From assembly GCA_019022495.1 (NCBI GenBank), contig JAFEKR010000001.1:4588001-4652000 (forward strand): a DNA stretch of 64,000 nucleotides, written 5' to 3'. Positions 22,543 to 34,947 of the stretch are shown piece by piece. The DNA is from Epichloe hybrida. Lineage: Eukaryota > Ascomycota > Sordariomycetes > Hypocreales > Clavicipitaceae. A program made the translations under genes and the position numbers. Position 1 is the stretch's first letter. The number at the start of each line of letters is the position of its first letter. Below the pieces are notes generated by a model that was given only the letters and a program-made list of their open reading frames with translations, was not told the origin of the DNA and did not search any database.

Positions 22543-22938
22543 GGTTGCGGTGTTGTGATGTTGTCTCTGTGGTGGTGACGGAGGCGAAACTGGGCGGGTT
22601 GGCGTGGTGCTTCAAATCCGTGGTGGGCAGAGAGGGCTGTCGGCGCGAAATCTGAACGTAGGGGCGAAAATTCCGACCCGTCCGTGTCGCTTAAATTGGG
22701 TCCAACCCTAAGGTTTGTGTGCGATTCCTTTGGAAAAGTCACGTGCGCTGGGAGGACTGTGGCGGCGAATCTTCGGAAAGCGCATTTCCCTTTTTGGGGA
22801 AGTCATGACAAAAGACCAAAAGACTCCACAGTTAAAATGGTAAGGCTGAAGCAAAATGTCACTGGCGGCCGAAGAAAAAAAACACCACGTTATGCCTTCC
22901 GTTCTCTATGTATTGCGGGTTGCCGTCGTGTTACAATC
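22543..22938. other. Divergent promoter of RPS24 and the methyltransferase
   Basis: 396 bp separate the two start codons. The motif CCAACCCTAAGG near 22701 resembles the telobox-like AACCCTAA found upstream of fungal ribosomal protein genes; this is inference from one copy. Confidence 0.4.
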
Positions 22939-24060
22939 ATGGATCTCTCATGGCAACAGCAAGTGGATCGATTCTGCCGCCAGTATTTTCAGCTGGAAAC
23001 ACACCTCGACTATCCCGATGCCAATTGTTTACAACTGGCACAGGTCCAAGATGAGATCTACAGTCGCATGTTCAGCAGGGACCAGGCAGAAGTTGGAATA
23101 GGGCCGCCTGACAGATATCGTGTAAAGACCCTCAAGGATCTGGTGCATCGCATTGAGTCTGCTATAGACGATTGGGAAAAACATGTATGTCTGTTTGCGA
23201 TACACATCTGCTTCATGTCGTAAAGTCGGTCGTTCTGACCATCCCCGTAGGCCGTCTCTGATGATATCATGTCCACGCTCTCCACACTCATGGCCGCCCC
23301 ATTGCCATCGGAGGCAATGTCAGCGCGGACAAAATGTCTTGTAACATACCATATTTCCTTGCTGGACGTTTCATCGTCCTCCTCCATGGCTCATGAAGGG
23401 GCCGCCGCGCCTCTGTGCCCAAGCATCACGCTTCTGGAAAACAGGAGTCTTATTGCCGCAGGCGGTACTACTGGCCTGCGAACTTGGGAAGCCTCATTGC
23501 ACATGGGACAATACCTGTGCCAAAACCCATCTCTCGTGGCTGGAAAACACGTATTGGAGCTCGGTGCGGGCACTGGATACCTCTCTATCTTGTGTGCCAA
23601 GCATTTAAAGGCTGCCCACGCCATAGCTTCTGACGGATCAGACGACGTCATCAACAATCTTCCAGATAACCTGTATCTCAACGGTCTGCAAGAAGCGCCC
23701 GGGGTCACTCCCATGGAGATCAAATGGGGACATGCTCTGGTTGGATCTGAGGGTGAAAAATGGAACGCGGGCAAGCCAGTCGACGTTGTTCTTGGCGCCG
23801 ACATTACTTACGACGGACGAGTGATTCCTGCTTTAATCGCAACACTCATTTACCTCTTCAACCTGTATCCGAGTGTGCAGGTATACATATCCGCGACAGA
23901 ACGTAACGCCGACACCTACCGAGCATTTCTTGACGCAAGTAGACAAAGCAACTTGATTGTGGAATCTCTTCAACACGAAGTTCCACAACGCAGCCAGCAA
24001 AATGGTCCGTTTTACAATGATGAGGTAGCTATCCACTTATGCCGCGTGTCCGAAATATGA
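22939..24060 (+). CDS. EFM3: FAM86/EFM3-type protein lysine methyltransferase
   Basis: Predicted SAM-dependent methyltransferase of the class that modifies elongation factor 2 (human FAM86A, yeast Efm3). Exons 22939-23184 and 23251-24060 give 351 residues. The N-terminal FAM86-like part (FCRQYFQLETHLDYPD, then EIYSRMF) precedes the Rossmann core. The core has TGLRTWEASLHMGQYL, SAM motif I VLELGAGTGYLSILCA, the acidic motif II ASDGSDDVINNL, and VVLGADITYDGRVIPAL as the catalytic-loop equivalent. It is transcribed away from RPS24, so two translation-related genes share a promoter region. Substrate assignment rests on family layout only; another family-16 methyltransferase activity is possible. 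Confidence 0.82.
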
Positions 24061-26520
24061 CATGCCCGGCGTGTCATATGATAACCAGAGAGCACGGACT
24101 GATTGAAACCGCCATCGACCAATTTTAGAAGTTTGTTAAATACTATTACCATGACGTCTGTGGTGTCAAGGGGATTTTGCTGTGGCGCCGGGCATTTACT
24201 TGGCGCGAAAGAGTGCAGCGACCCTGCAGGCGTCAGGCAAGCACAGACACGGACACGTATTTGTTGCTTCTGTGTGGTAGGCGGCAGCAATGAGGAAAAC
24301 TAGCCAACAGTCAGCAAGAGTGGCGGCACTGTGACGCCAACCCGGAATCGGAGTCGAGAAGCTTGAAAGTACGGATGCATTTTCCTTGTTAATTCTGCCC
24401 ACAACGATGCCAGCCGGCACATCTCCTTGAATCGGTTACATGGAACCAGACGTGGCCAAAACTTGATCCGGTTGCTAGTCATGAGCAGCATCGTGGTCGA
24501 CCTTGACGAATGTGCTGATTTTAAGATTAGGAACATGGTATTCGGGCGTGGGGAAAGAAGTTATCTCTTGCGGACAAGAGTCTCCGCCTGGAGGCACAAT
24601 CGTACCGAGTACCGAGTTGTTTGTCAACATGACACCTGCTAGTGTGTACACAGTTCTCAGCCAGGGGGGGGCATACAAAGCTCCCGGTGCTAGCTTTTGA
24701 GCTTGAGCTTGAGCTTGGTCCATATCAGGTACGGAGAAACATGCCCGCCCCAGCCAAAATTTAGTGCGGGCCACAGACTCGCATCGTGATGATCGAGTTC
24801 CCCCTTGTGGCAGTGCAAGAATGATAGAGTAACCGGTTGTCTACTTCCGTAGATCACATCTGCAATCCCAGCTGGCGGTGGCGGTCCTGCCTTAGGACGC
24901 CGCGTTCCGTACAAGCGTTTTGAGTTTCACCTCTTCATTCCAAGCTGCCGATCGACTTCTCACGAACTACTCCGCAAATAAACCTTGGAGTGCGCTGAAG
25001 ATGGGGAAGCGACCCGTTTCGACGAAGACATGTGCGTCTCCATCGCATTCGATTATATGTGTTATGTAGCTGCAGTCGGTTTGCGGAGGCGGCCGCTGCA
25101 TGGCTGGACGGACCTCAAAGAGCGGTCGGTGGATGGAGCCACTTTGCGGATTGATCGAGGTGAGTGCCAAACCCAAAATAAACGTTGGCTTTTAGCCGGT
25201 TGCAGACTGTGCAATTAACGATGGTCTGCCGATGGTCTGCCAAAATCGCGATACACAAGATCAAAAGGTAATGATGAAAATGTTTCTTTACCAACTTGCA
25301 AGGTCCAGTGCTGGGCCTTGCTAATTTGCAAATGTATCACGTGCAAGAGCAAATGCCATGGCTCAGCCCATTGCAATCTTTCTCTCTTACCCTGGTCAAG
25401 GCAGCTCTGCTTCCCTGTTCCAGCCCCAGTTCTTTTTCCTGATCATGGCATCGTGGCGTGGGCGGCTATGGCGTGGGTGGCTATCCAGAAGAGCATTTCG
25501 AGGCGTCATGCTGTCGCCACGAACAAGTTCAACCTTTATTTGCGAATGGAGTCCGGTGCTGGATGCACTGGACGGAGTACGTCGACGTTCTCGGTACAGG
25601 AGAGCAAGTAGAGTACGGTACGGATTACATGGCGGATTATTCGCCTCTAATCCGTACCCGCAAGCCCAACGCAAGCCCAATTCCAACTGCCCCTACGGAC
25701 TACTCTGTAGTTACTCCGTGCTCTGTACTCCGTGCTCTGTACTCCGTACTGGACGACAGCCGTCCTCATTACGGCAAGCTTTAGCCCATGTCCCCCCTTC
25801 CGAACAGAGTCCACCCGCCTAGTCCGTACCGTTCCAGCATCCCAAGTTCCCAACACAACACCTTGAACTGTTGTCCTGGCCTCTTTCCTTTTTCTACCAT
25901 TTCATCCCCCGCTCCTCTCGTCCCTTCTTGACAGTTCTTAAGCGAATTTAACTCACAAAATCATCAAAGAAAGCATTGGCTCCTCCAAAGCTTCTTCTAT
26001 TCTTCTTATCAACACCCATCGGCTTGATCACCGCGGCACACCACGGCAGCGAAACACACTTCACGCTACGAGTCCATTGAACTGCCCAACCCGCCTTCTT
26101 TTACTTCTACGACGCAGAAGAATTATTCCCATTGCCAACAGCCTATCTTGCGAAACTTGCAGGAACACAAGAATTCGACCTCGTCACCTGATGACCCAGT
26201 GGACCACTTCGTCGGCTTGTTTATACTAATACCTCCACTACCAATCGTGGAGCTGCCCTCTCTCACCCGAGGCAGCTCTGGTTGGCAACGGTTCAACCCA
26301 AGTGTGGGTTGCTGCAGCCGCAGCTGCATCCTGCATCGTCGCAACCAAGGCCCGCCCATCGCGGCAGTTACTGCCCAACACCGACATTTCCATTTATTGG
26401 ACTTGTAACTCCGTAGTAGGAAGTGACATTCATCGATATAATACAACACTCCCATCACCTAGGAAGTTCCCTCGTTTTACCTGACTCAACTTCCCTGTGG
26501 TTCCATTACCACCATTCACA
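24061..26520. other. Gene-poor interval, probable long leader on the right
   Basis: No supported gene. The right half (about 25860-26520) is pyrimidine-rich and lies directly upstream of a short plus-strand gene, so it is probably a long 5' leader with promoter; it contains several upstream ATGs, one opening an 86-codon frame at 26148. TACTCCGTA lies at 25740-25748, CTAATCCGTA at 25647-25656, and degenerate copies lie around 25695-25735. Confidence 0.45.
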
Positions 26521-27018
26521 ATGGCAACAGGCACCATGGCTTCCAACAAGATTCACACATACAGCTTCGCTCTGCAAAAATACATGCTCCTGCAGGAGCA
26601 ACATGAGGAATTGTCCAGTCATCTCGAACAGATTCGATCTAGAAAGTCGTCCGTGACAAGTGCGTCCACTCGCTCGCCGAGTGCCTCGTCAGCGTCCTCG
26701 TCGTCCCCGCGACGGCATGCGCGTTCTGGCGATCGCAAAAGTGGCCGTGCTCGAGCTCGCTGTAGCGGATGGGATGCTGTCACCGCCGACCCTTTGGACA
26801 CAATCTTGGACGAAGAAACGCTCCATGAAATATCCACTGAAGAGAATCGTTTATTTGATGTCAACGAGAGTATCAAACGAGGACTTACAGAGCTGCTCAA
26901 TTGCGACGTCGTTCGAGGCAACAACTCCATGCGCATGTGGGCTCAAACACGTTTGATGGAGACTGAGAAGGAGCTTCGTTCTGGACGCCGGAGACGAAGC
27001 TCACCATGCTACGATTAA
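26521..27018 (+). CDS. Unrecognised 165-residue protein
   Basis: A single-exon frame. The N-terminal 45 residues look helical (IHTYSFALQKYMLLQEQHEELSSHL is the densest stretch, 26577-26630), then comes a Ser/Arg/Pro-rich basic segment, then a second helical region (LDEETLHEISTEENRLFDVNESIKRGLTELLNCDVVR in the genome order, 26800-26910) and a basic end. The codon use and amphipathic ends support a real protein. It looks like a small conserved fungal protein, but I do not recognise a family. Two Met codons (26521 and 26536) are close; either may start it. Confidence 0.6.
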   Translation: MATGTMASNKIHTYSFALQKYMLLQEQHEELSSHLEQIRSRKSSVTSASTRSPSASSASSSSPRRHARSGDRKSGRARARCSGWDAVTADPLDTILDEETLHEISTEENRLFDVNESIKRGLTELLNCDVVRGNNSMRMWAQTRLMETEKELRSGRRRRSSPCYD

Positions 27019-27931
27019 ACTTGCCTCGCGTTTATGTATCGCAAGCTTTGTTTCCACACCGGCATTGGAGCTTGATTGTCCTCGATCCCTATTATTAATC
27101 ATTCTTATGAGGGGAATTTCTGCTCTCGTCTCGGGTCAACGGGCACGCATGGCGTCATTGGGGTACCAGGCTTGGGAATTTTTGGGACTAAAAAGCGCTG
27201 TGGAGGATTGCATATCGGAACCTATGATGCTTGGGCATTCAAGAAAAAAAAACCTGACGGCGCTCTCATTATTACACGGCGTTTTCGTTTCTATCACATC
27301 TGTTCAACACGACCGTGGAGCGAATGCTTCGAGCACTTAAACTACGTGAACCTGGCATATTTAAAAAAAATTGACACGGATTCCTAAATTGTGTTTGCTC
27401 TCTTATGATATGCCAGTGACACCATGAATCAATTACGGGTGCCAGAAATGGCCGCTCCAGTACTCCGTACGGAGTAATCAGTCGCTTGAATAGGGCCTAG
27501 ACGAGTTGTCCGAAATCACAAGCTAGATGCGATGAGCATCATTCCACATAATTGTGTGAACGGTGCCCATACATGGACACGCCGTCGCAACTTCTGCGCT
27601 TGGTGTCCTTTTCCCGTCGGAGCACGAGATGAGCATTCGGGTTTCCCTTGAAAGTTGAAACTGATGTTCCTCTCCCGTTCGTGAGTTTGCAGTCTTGCCA
27701 TACTATCGGATAAATACCGGCGTAACGTGTGGCGTCGCGTGGCTCAGCCCGCAGCTTTTCGAGGTTGACATAATATGTAGAGAGCTGTCTAACTTGGATT
27801 TGGTGCGGCTTTTGCCTTCATCGTCTCATTTTGTGTTCCTAGACGACTTTCTCGATGAGGTGGATTGATGCGTGACAGCTACGGCAAGTTAGAGTGTCTT
27901 GCCGCTTCCATCAAGCCAAACTGCCGTCGCC
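27019..27931. other. Intergenic with a 16-bp perfect palindrome
   Basis: No supported gene; a 103-codon frame at 27076-27387 is unrecognised. TACTCCGTACGGAGTA at 27461-27476 is a perfect palindrome made of two overlapping TACTCCGTA words. Confidence 0.5.
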
Positions 27932-29410
27932 ATGTCTGTTCTACTCGAAACCAGCCTGGGTGACATAGTTATCGACCTGCTGGTTGAGCACGCGCCCAAG
28001 CTCTGCGAAAAGTAGGTTCCTCACATGTCAATGAGCAAAGCGAAAGCTGACACGAGCGGTAGCTTTATCAAGCTTTGCAAGATCAAATACTACAACTTTT
28101 CTCCGATTCATTCTGTTCAAAAGAACTTTTCCTTCCAGACCGGTGACCCTCTCGGACCGCTCTCCAAACAGTCCGATGGTGGCTCCTCGATATGGGGCCA
28201 CATCTCCGGCGAACCTTTGAAACGATCATTCCCGGCCTTCTTCCACCCGAAACTGAAGCATCTCGAGCGTGGCACAGTTAGCATGGCAACGGTTCCCTTG
28301 CCATCCGATCCAGATACTCGCATGGCCGCATCCCAATTTATCATCACTCTTGGCGAGGATACCGATTTTCTGGACGGCAAGGCCGCTATATTTGGAAAAG
28401 TTGTTGAAGGCTTTGATGCTCTGGAGAAGATCAACGAAGCCATCCTCGACGATAAGGGCTATCCCCTGATCGATATACGAATAAAACACACTGTCATTTT
28501 GGACGATCCTTACCCAGACCCTTCTGGTCTGAGGGAGCCAAGCTCAAGTCCACCACCGACTTCGGAACAGCTGAAAACAGTTCGAATTGCTGATGAGGCA
28601 GCCCTACATGAGGATGACGGCGTTGACGAGGCCGAGTTGGAACGTCGGAGACGCCAGACTGAGGCCAATGCGCAGGCTCTGACTCTAGAAATGATGGGAG
28701 ATTTGCCATTCGCCGAGGTAAAACCACCCGAGAATGTGCTGTTTGTTTGTAAACTGAATCCAGTGACCGGAGACGATGACCTAGAGCTCATTTTTGGACG
28801 ATTCGGCAAAATACTCAGTTGTGAGGTGATTCGGGACCAGAAAACTGGCGACAGCCTACAATATGCATTTATCGAATACGAGGACAAGGCATCCTGTGAG
28901 GCGGCATATTTCAAAATGCAAGGGGTCCTCATTGATGACAGGAGAATTCACGTCGACTTCTCACAGTCGGTCAGTAAATTGAGTGATGTCTGGAGAAAGG
29001 ATACCAACAGCAAGCGAAAGACGAATGCCTCTCGTGGAGGTTGGGGTGGTGTTCGTGAGCTGGAGAAGAGGAGACAGTATAGAGGCGAAGAAGACAGGCA
29101 AGCGAAAAGCAACTACGGCTTGGTTTACGGCGAGGAAGAAATGAGAGGCCGTCACGCCAGAAGTGGAGTTGAAGGCCGACCAGATCGTGACCGGCCTCCG
29201 AGGGAAGACAGTCAGGATCGTGGAGCTGCGGATCGAAGTCGTAGTCCGCGCAGACGACGGCATCGAAGTGGTGACGACAATCGTTCCAGGAGGGGAGAGA
29301 GTCGCCGTGAGCCCAGAAGACATGGCGATTACACTGATGGGGATAGACACCGAGATCGGCACCGGGACGGAGACCACTATCGTGACAACTCGTATCGCGG
29401 CCGAAGATGA
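27932..29410 (+). CDS. cyp6: Cyclophilin-RRM protein (PPIL4 / Cyp6 type)
   Basis: Nuclear peptidyl-prolyl isomerase-like protein linked to RNA processing. Exons 27932-28011 and 28063-29410 give 475 residues. The cyclophilin-like domain covers about 1-165: [15 protein letters not shown], then [14 protein letters not shown] formed across the join, FQTGDP, and [15 protein letters not shown]. The Arg that is catalytic in cyclophilin A is not present in IHSVQKNF, as is usual for this subfamily, so isomerase activity may be weak. An RRM follows at about 240-320 ([10 protein letters not shown], then [15 protein letters not shown] and [10 protein letters not shown]). The tail is Arg/Asp/Ser-rich ([16 protein letters not shown]). 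The 51-nt intron is near the minimum size. The domain order is diagnostic. Confidence 0.94.
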
Positions 29411-32400
29411 TTGACGTCTGCAGAATGGAAGACACTTTTCTATTCTTAATATTCTTAAATAGCCATTTTCGACTCGCCCTGGGATCATGGGATGCCGCCT
29501 CATTCCTGGTTAACAAGCATGATGGCTCTTACACCCCGGCACTTTCGAGCCTTAATCTCGCCATCCGTCTAGATCTTTGTCTCAGAACAGGCCAGTGTTG
29601 TTTTTCCTCGACTTCAGTCGGCGACCCTTGTTTCTGAGTCGCTACCAACGTCGCACAGTATGAGATTAGCCTTTCGGCTTGCAATGTGCCTACACGCGAG
29701 AGACAGGGAAGCCAAGCACATGAAGCCCTAAATCTAAGGTATCATGTCGAGCAAATACCCTTTGATCGACAAAGTGGTTCAGCTCGGCGAGTCTGGCAAT
29801 TGGAAGGGCCAAAGATTGCCCGATACTCCAACAGAAAGACTCGCGCTTGAGTCGCTTTCCACATTTGACGGGCTTACTTCCCGGCGCAGTGCGCCGAACG
29901 ATGCATGTATAGGAGCTAAATATAAACATTTGCTTTGCATCTTCAAGTTGCAAAATTGGATTCATGACATCACCTGTCTACACGGTACCGAGTGGCAGCT
30001 CTGCCGTACCACGACATTGACATTCAAACCAGTACTTTGACGGTTTGCCCACGGCAAGTGGCGTCCCCTCATGTGAGGTCGAGGAGGCTTGACACGGCGG
30101 TGAAGAGGCTTTGGCGAGACTCCAGTGATTGTACTGAGACAAACGTGCTCGGTAGTCAGTCAATCATGAAACTCACAGCACTGTGCATCAGCCTTATGTT
30201 GCGCCTGACGCTACGATGCCTGCTAACTCAACTGTGAACTTTGAATGTACTTGAAGAAAGTTCTGGAACGTCGGTCGAGCATGCCGCTACGCTGTATGCC
30301 TTCGGCAGAACCAACGAGCGTTGCCCGATGATTGAAGACCCCAAGCTGTGGCTGCTTGTCACGCTTCTGAATCCGGATACTACTAGCGACTTTGACAAGC
30401 ATCGGGAGAACCTTTTCGCATGGCAGACCTGGCCTTGTGTAACGAAGGCTTGAGGTGCAAAGTCGGACGACAGGAGAGGGGCCTACACGATGTTAATGCA
30501 GGACCAGTCGGCAATTACATGTGTAGCCTATGAGCACACCGTCGTATCCATGCACACATGCAGAAGATGGATGGTTTGCAAGGTGTGTCGGAATTCAGTT
30601 AACCGAGACCGGAATGGCGGTGACTTTGTTCTCACCTGAAGCGCTGTGCTCGATGCATTTTGATCAACTAATGCGTATAGTTGAGGGCAATGGTAGACCT
30701 CGTTCTTCACTCTTGCCCGCTAAGTGGCTGAAGCCAGACAGGCAAGCTTACTGTCCATCCTTTCCGATGCCATCAAGTCTTACTCCGAGATCCGAGTGGT
30801 GCTCTCAAGCGGCCAGGAACAGTACGGCTTTATTCAGGTTCGTTCAGGTTCACAAACGTTGCTCGTCGTTCACCGGGATCCAAACGGACTACTCCGCTGC
30901 CTGCCAGAAAACCCACGCATGTGGCGTTGTGTCCCCCTGGAGTCTTGTGCGAGCATCATATCGGCCCTGCTTCATCACCCATAGCTCTACATCGCTTGAT
31001 GACGCTTGCAATCCCATTTGTGCTCTAGAAAAATTGGGCCTCTCAATGAGAATGAGCTGTCACGGGAACTCGCGGTGTCTGTCTACCGAGCGTGGAGGCC
31101 TTGAGGCACGGGCAAGGAAGTAAGTAGGAGATATTCCCTGACTCGCTCTTCATGTGCCGAGTGTTAATCAAAAATCGCTTTTTACAGTGTTTGCTTGAAA
31201 AGACCCGCGCTGTTTCTGAAACCCGGCTAGCTTCCCGCGTCTCGCGTCCCGCAAGATATTTTTTGCATGCGCTGCAGTGTGCATTGGTCCAATGTCCGGG
31301 TTGCATCCAGCCACATTCAGACGTCTGAACGCCCCGGGCGCTGAAACAAGGCTACCGTATCGATATGCTGGGGTTCAGTTCCAATCGATGACTCTGTGTG
31401 CCCCTGGTCTTCTGTGCAGGAGCATGGTCTACACGTGTTCAACTGGCGGCGGCGATGTGGTAGCAGCCATGTTGTTCAGGGGTGCTGAAGACAAGAACAA
31501 ACGAAATCAAGACATGGCCTTATCCCATCTTGACCGCACAACAAGCGGAGATTTACCAACGATGAGCAATGAGGCACGGGGGTCGCCGATGTCTTTAATC
31601 TCAAATCCCAGGCTTACCAAATCCACATTACACTCATCCTGTCGCCTTTTGCCTAAGCCACCTGTTACACTGAAGAATAGAATATGTTGAACAACAAAGA
31701 GCTTCTAGGTTATTTATTGCCGAGAATAGGAAGGAGCGCGGGCATTTTTCAGGGCTTCGAAACGTAAAAAAAGAAAAAAAAGAAAAAAACGGGGGGGGAC
31801 GCGATATGAAAGCTGTGGGCAAGATGACGTGGTGTAGCCAGAAAGGCGACCAGCGTTTCTCGGCTGGCCCTCATCATCTTCCATCGCCAGCGGAGCAGAG
31901 AGCGTTTAGCAGACAACGACTCCGCTATGAGGCGGGCGTGACTCTCGTTACCGGAGCCCGATTGAGTCCTCACGGCAACCAACCCATCTTGGTCGTGGAG
32001 ACGGCGACGATCGAGGCATTGTCAAGTGCCCTACCACGCAGTGCAGACTTCAACCCAACTTGGTCACAACATGCCTTGAATAAATACATGACATGAGCTG
32101 TACAACCTTACGACCTTTTCTTCTTGGGTGATATCGGCAAAGCATAATGGGGATGCCCGCGGAAACCATTGATGCACGATATACATGACAGAGTATACAG
32201 CAAGTGTCTCGCAAGCAGGGGAGAGCTCGGTCTTGCTAGCCTGATCGAGTACTACCATGAGGTTCAAAAACCAAGCGACGGCAAAAAAAAAGAGCAACGC
32301 TGAGTGAAAGCCTAGCAAGGTTCTACTGGAGCAAGAGCAAACAGGCATGATCCGCTGTATCGGAATCTTTCTCTTGCTGACATATAGCTTGTGTTGCCTC

Positions 32401-33535
32401 AGAGCCCCCGTCTCGGATGTTATGAGACTAGGTGCCTCTGCAATGAGGACTGGCTGCTCTGTAGGTATGACATTTCCGATCTGGTGAGATCTTGCCCACG
32501 CCTTGCTCACGGAATTCGTGCGTTTGGCGGTTGGTTCTCTACCGGCCGAGTGGGAATGGACCGGACCACCTTGCAGTATGCTCCATGAGACAGAGACCCC
32601 TTGCTGCATGCAACCGTTGGGCTGGTAATGAAGAAAGCAGACAAAAGCAAAGGGAAGAGATTGTCCCCACCCGGAGACACCGCGGCGAACAGACCATGTA
32701 CTATCGCGCTTCCACGCCCCGAGGGCGTGCTGCTTTTGCAGACTAGGCGAGCTCGATACAGACGGGCAGGGAACCGTGGGTTAGGGGATGCGCCATATTG
32801 TCATGGCAGCAAGCTAGTGACATCGGGACATGAGCGAGTTGATGTCTGCTGTGTTTCGTTAAAGGGCCGGTCCGTGGTTATCCAGCATTGTCGCAAACAT
32901 GGGCATGACCAGGGCTGGAAAGGAGTTGTGCAATCGTGTGGAAATCCATTCGATGTATTGGACATGATACATCGGTCACAAACAACCTCTCATCAGACTC
33001 AGTGTGTTTTCAGGACCTGTCAAGTGTCGTACGGCCGACGTATAACAGCATGCCATAGTTGCAGCACCCCAAGCTACCTGGGCACTCCTTTTCCATTTCT
33101 CAAGCAATACTTCGGCTATTTTTTCTTTCTTTCTCCATGACTGCCAGAGGACGGCGTGGGTGACCCTGCTTCGTCCACATATTTTAAAAGACTCCAGCTT
33201 CCCGGTTGATCCCGGTGCATTTTCTCAGTTCTCCCAGTCCTTGTGGCCTGCCAATAGCCATCCATCCCACCGTCGTCCACAGCACAGTCGTCACATTGGC
33301 ATACAAACAGAAGCTCCTTTTCGTTTCTGTGTATCCATCAGACCATTCGCGGGCCGGAAACTTCGTTGGCTGCGACGAACACTTTGTATGTGTTACATGG
33401 ACGTAGCAGGGTGGTCGACGTAGAGACGAATCATCAACGAACTCTCCAGCCTTGCTACAAACGCAGACTCGCCGACCGTGTACGGTGTCATTGTGTCAGA
33501 GCTCTGACTCGAGGCTGCGTCTGCCTCAACAGATC
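29411..33535. other. 4.1-kb interval without a supported gene
   Basis: The longest frames (30530-31123 plus, 32064-32609 minus, 32601-33140 plus) have no recognisable domain and no convincing splice continuation. The base composition is ordinary, so this is not the AT-rich repeat type seen after 52.3 kb. A G-run next to A tracts lies at 31765-31800. It may hold a long upstream regulatory region or leader for the Zn2Cys6 gene, or a non-coding RNA. Confidence 0.5.
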
Positions 33536-34947
33536 ATGGTCAGCTCCTACAAACTCTCCAACGAGGTCAGGGGATATAATTTGCCTCCTGTTCAGCAAAG
33601 GTCTCCCTACATTGACCAAAGCATCAAACTCTGCGGCTTCTCGCAAGACACTCGAAACACCAACGCCATGTCAGACATTGAAAGAATGGACGATGCAGGG
33701 TCCCAGCGGAAGCGCATTGCTGTGGCTGTGAGTTAAATGAAACCAGCCAACTTGACTTACACAACGGGGACAAGAATAAAAAAAAAGAATATAGTAGACT
33801 GACCCATGGATTAACAGTGCGGGCGCTGTCGCCAGAGAAAGATACGATGCAGCGGCGACAACGGCATGGGCGAGGCTTGCACAAACTGCAAGAATGCTGG
33901 AGCTGATCCGTGCCAGTTCCTGAGAGTATGTGACGTCGTCTTAGTGGCAAACCTTGAACACGAAGCTGACATGACATGACACGATAGGTCTCATCACAAG
34001 AAGTTCAAGGGGTTCGGCCGACCGGCTACAACTACAATGCAGCCCTGTCACGAAAACTAGCAAATCGTCACTCTGCAACTTCTCCGACGCTGTCGAGCTC
34101 TTCACCATATGCCCAAACCATAATGGCGACGATGGGACATGACGACGCAGCGGATCAACATCAGATGTCTTACGGATGTGTGCAGAAACATTACGACCAG
34201 GTCCATGGATGGGCCCAGGGGTATGGTGGCGACCACTGCGTGGACTACACATCGTCCCAATCTACACTGCCGATGAATGAGCAGCACCTATACATGATGG
34301 GTTCCTACCGTCCGGGGCATCCGATGGTGGCGAGAAGCAACAACGTCGTCTACGTGGACGCGGATGCTCCATATGGCTACGGCAATGGAGGCACTGCCGC
34401 CAGTCTGGATGGTCGATCAACCACCGTACCGGTCCCGTCACACTCTTTCCAACATGGCATGTCCTGCTACCCGAACCCTTCTGTGGACCACTCGGGGCGA
34501 ATAATTCCCATTTCATCTGACAGATCCCGGTCTGGCTCCTCACATGCAGGGGCATTGGCTGATCGCCGGGCCTCACATATGCCACCTGGGGTAGACGGTG
34601 GGAACATGGTGGATGTGAATGTGAATGGAAACTATCATGGCTACGACAGCGGTACTTGTAATAGCAGCTCGATGGATCGCAACGGCGGCATCTACACTAC
34701 CACGCCGCGGGACGAGCTTCTTGTACACGGCGGCTCATTGCGAAGTTCAATTCCAGACTACGCCTACCGCTACACAGATACCACGTCGGAGCGTGGCGAC
34801 CAAACAGGCGAAAGCATGATGCCTCTGGAAGAAGCTCAGTACTTTTCGCAAAGCCGCGGCTGCTATGTCGGCGGAAACGGCTTGGGACCGGCACACAATG
34901 GCGCCAGCGACGGCCGGAGCACTTCTCTGGCCGGACTGCATGGATGA
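33536..34947 (+). CDS. Zn2Cys6 fungal transcription factor
   Basis: Predicted DNA-binding regulator, 419 residues from exons 33536-33727, 33818-33925 and 33988-34947. The binuclear zinc cluster is complete: C-X2-C-X6-C-X9-C-X2-C-X7-C in CGRCRQRKIRCSGD ... ACTNCKNAGADPC. It lies at residues 65-95, after a 64-residue N-terminus, and the whole of it is encoded by the 108-bp middle exon, whose two junctions are both phase 0. The rest is Tyr/Ser/Gly/His-rich and unstructured (34123-34947); no fungal-specific TF middle homology domain is visible, so this is a short-type factor. In-frame Met codons further upstream exist (33452). Targets are unknown; the large empty upstream interval would fit a regulated gene. 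Confidence 0.85.

Noticed and set aside
30530..31123. 197-codon plus-strand frame
   Set aside because: No recognisable motif, interrupted context and no partner exon; possible but unsupported.
32064..32609. 181-codon minus-strand frame with one hydrophobic segment
   Set aside because: No family resemblance and it overlaps other chance frames.
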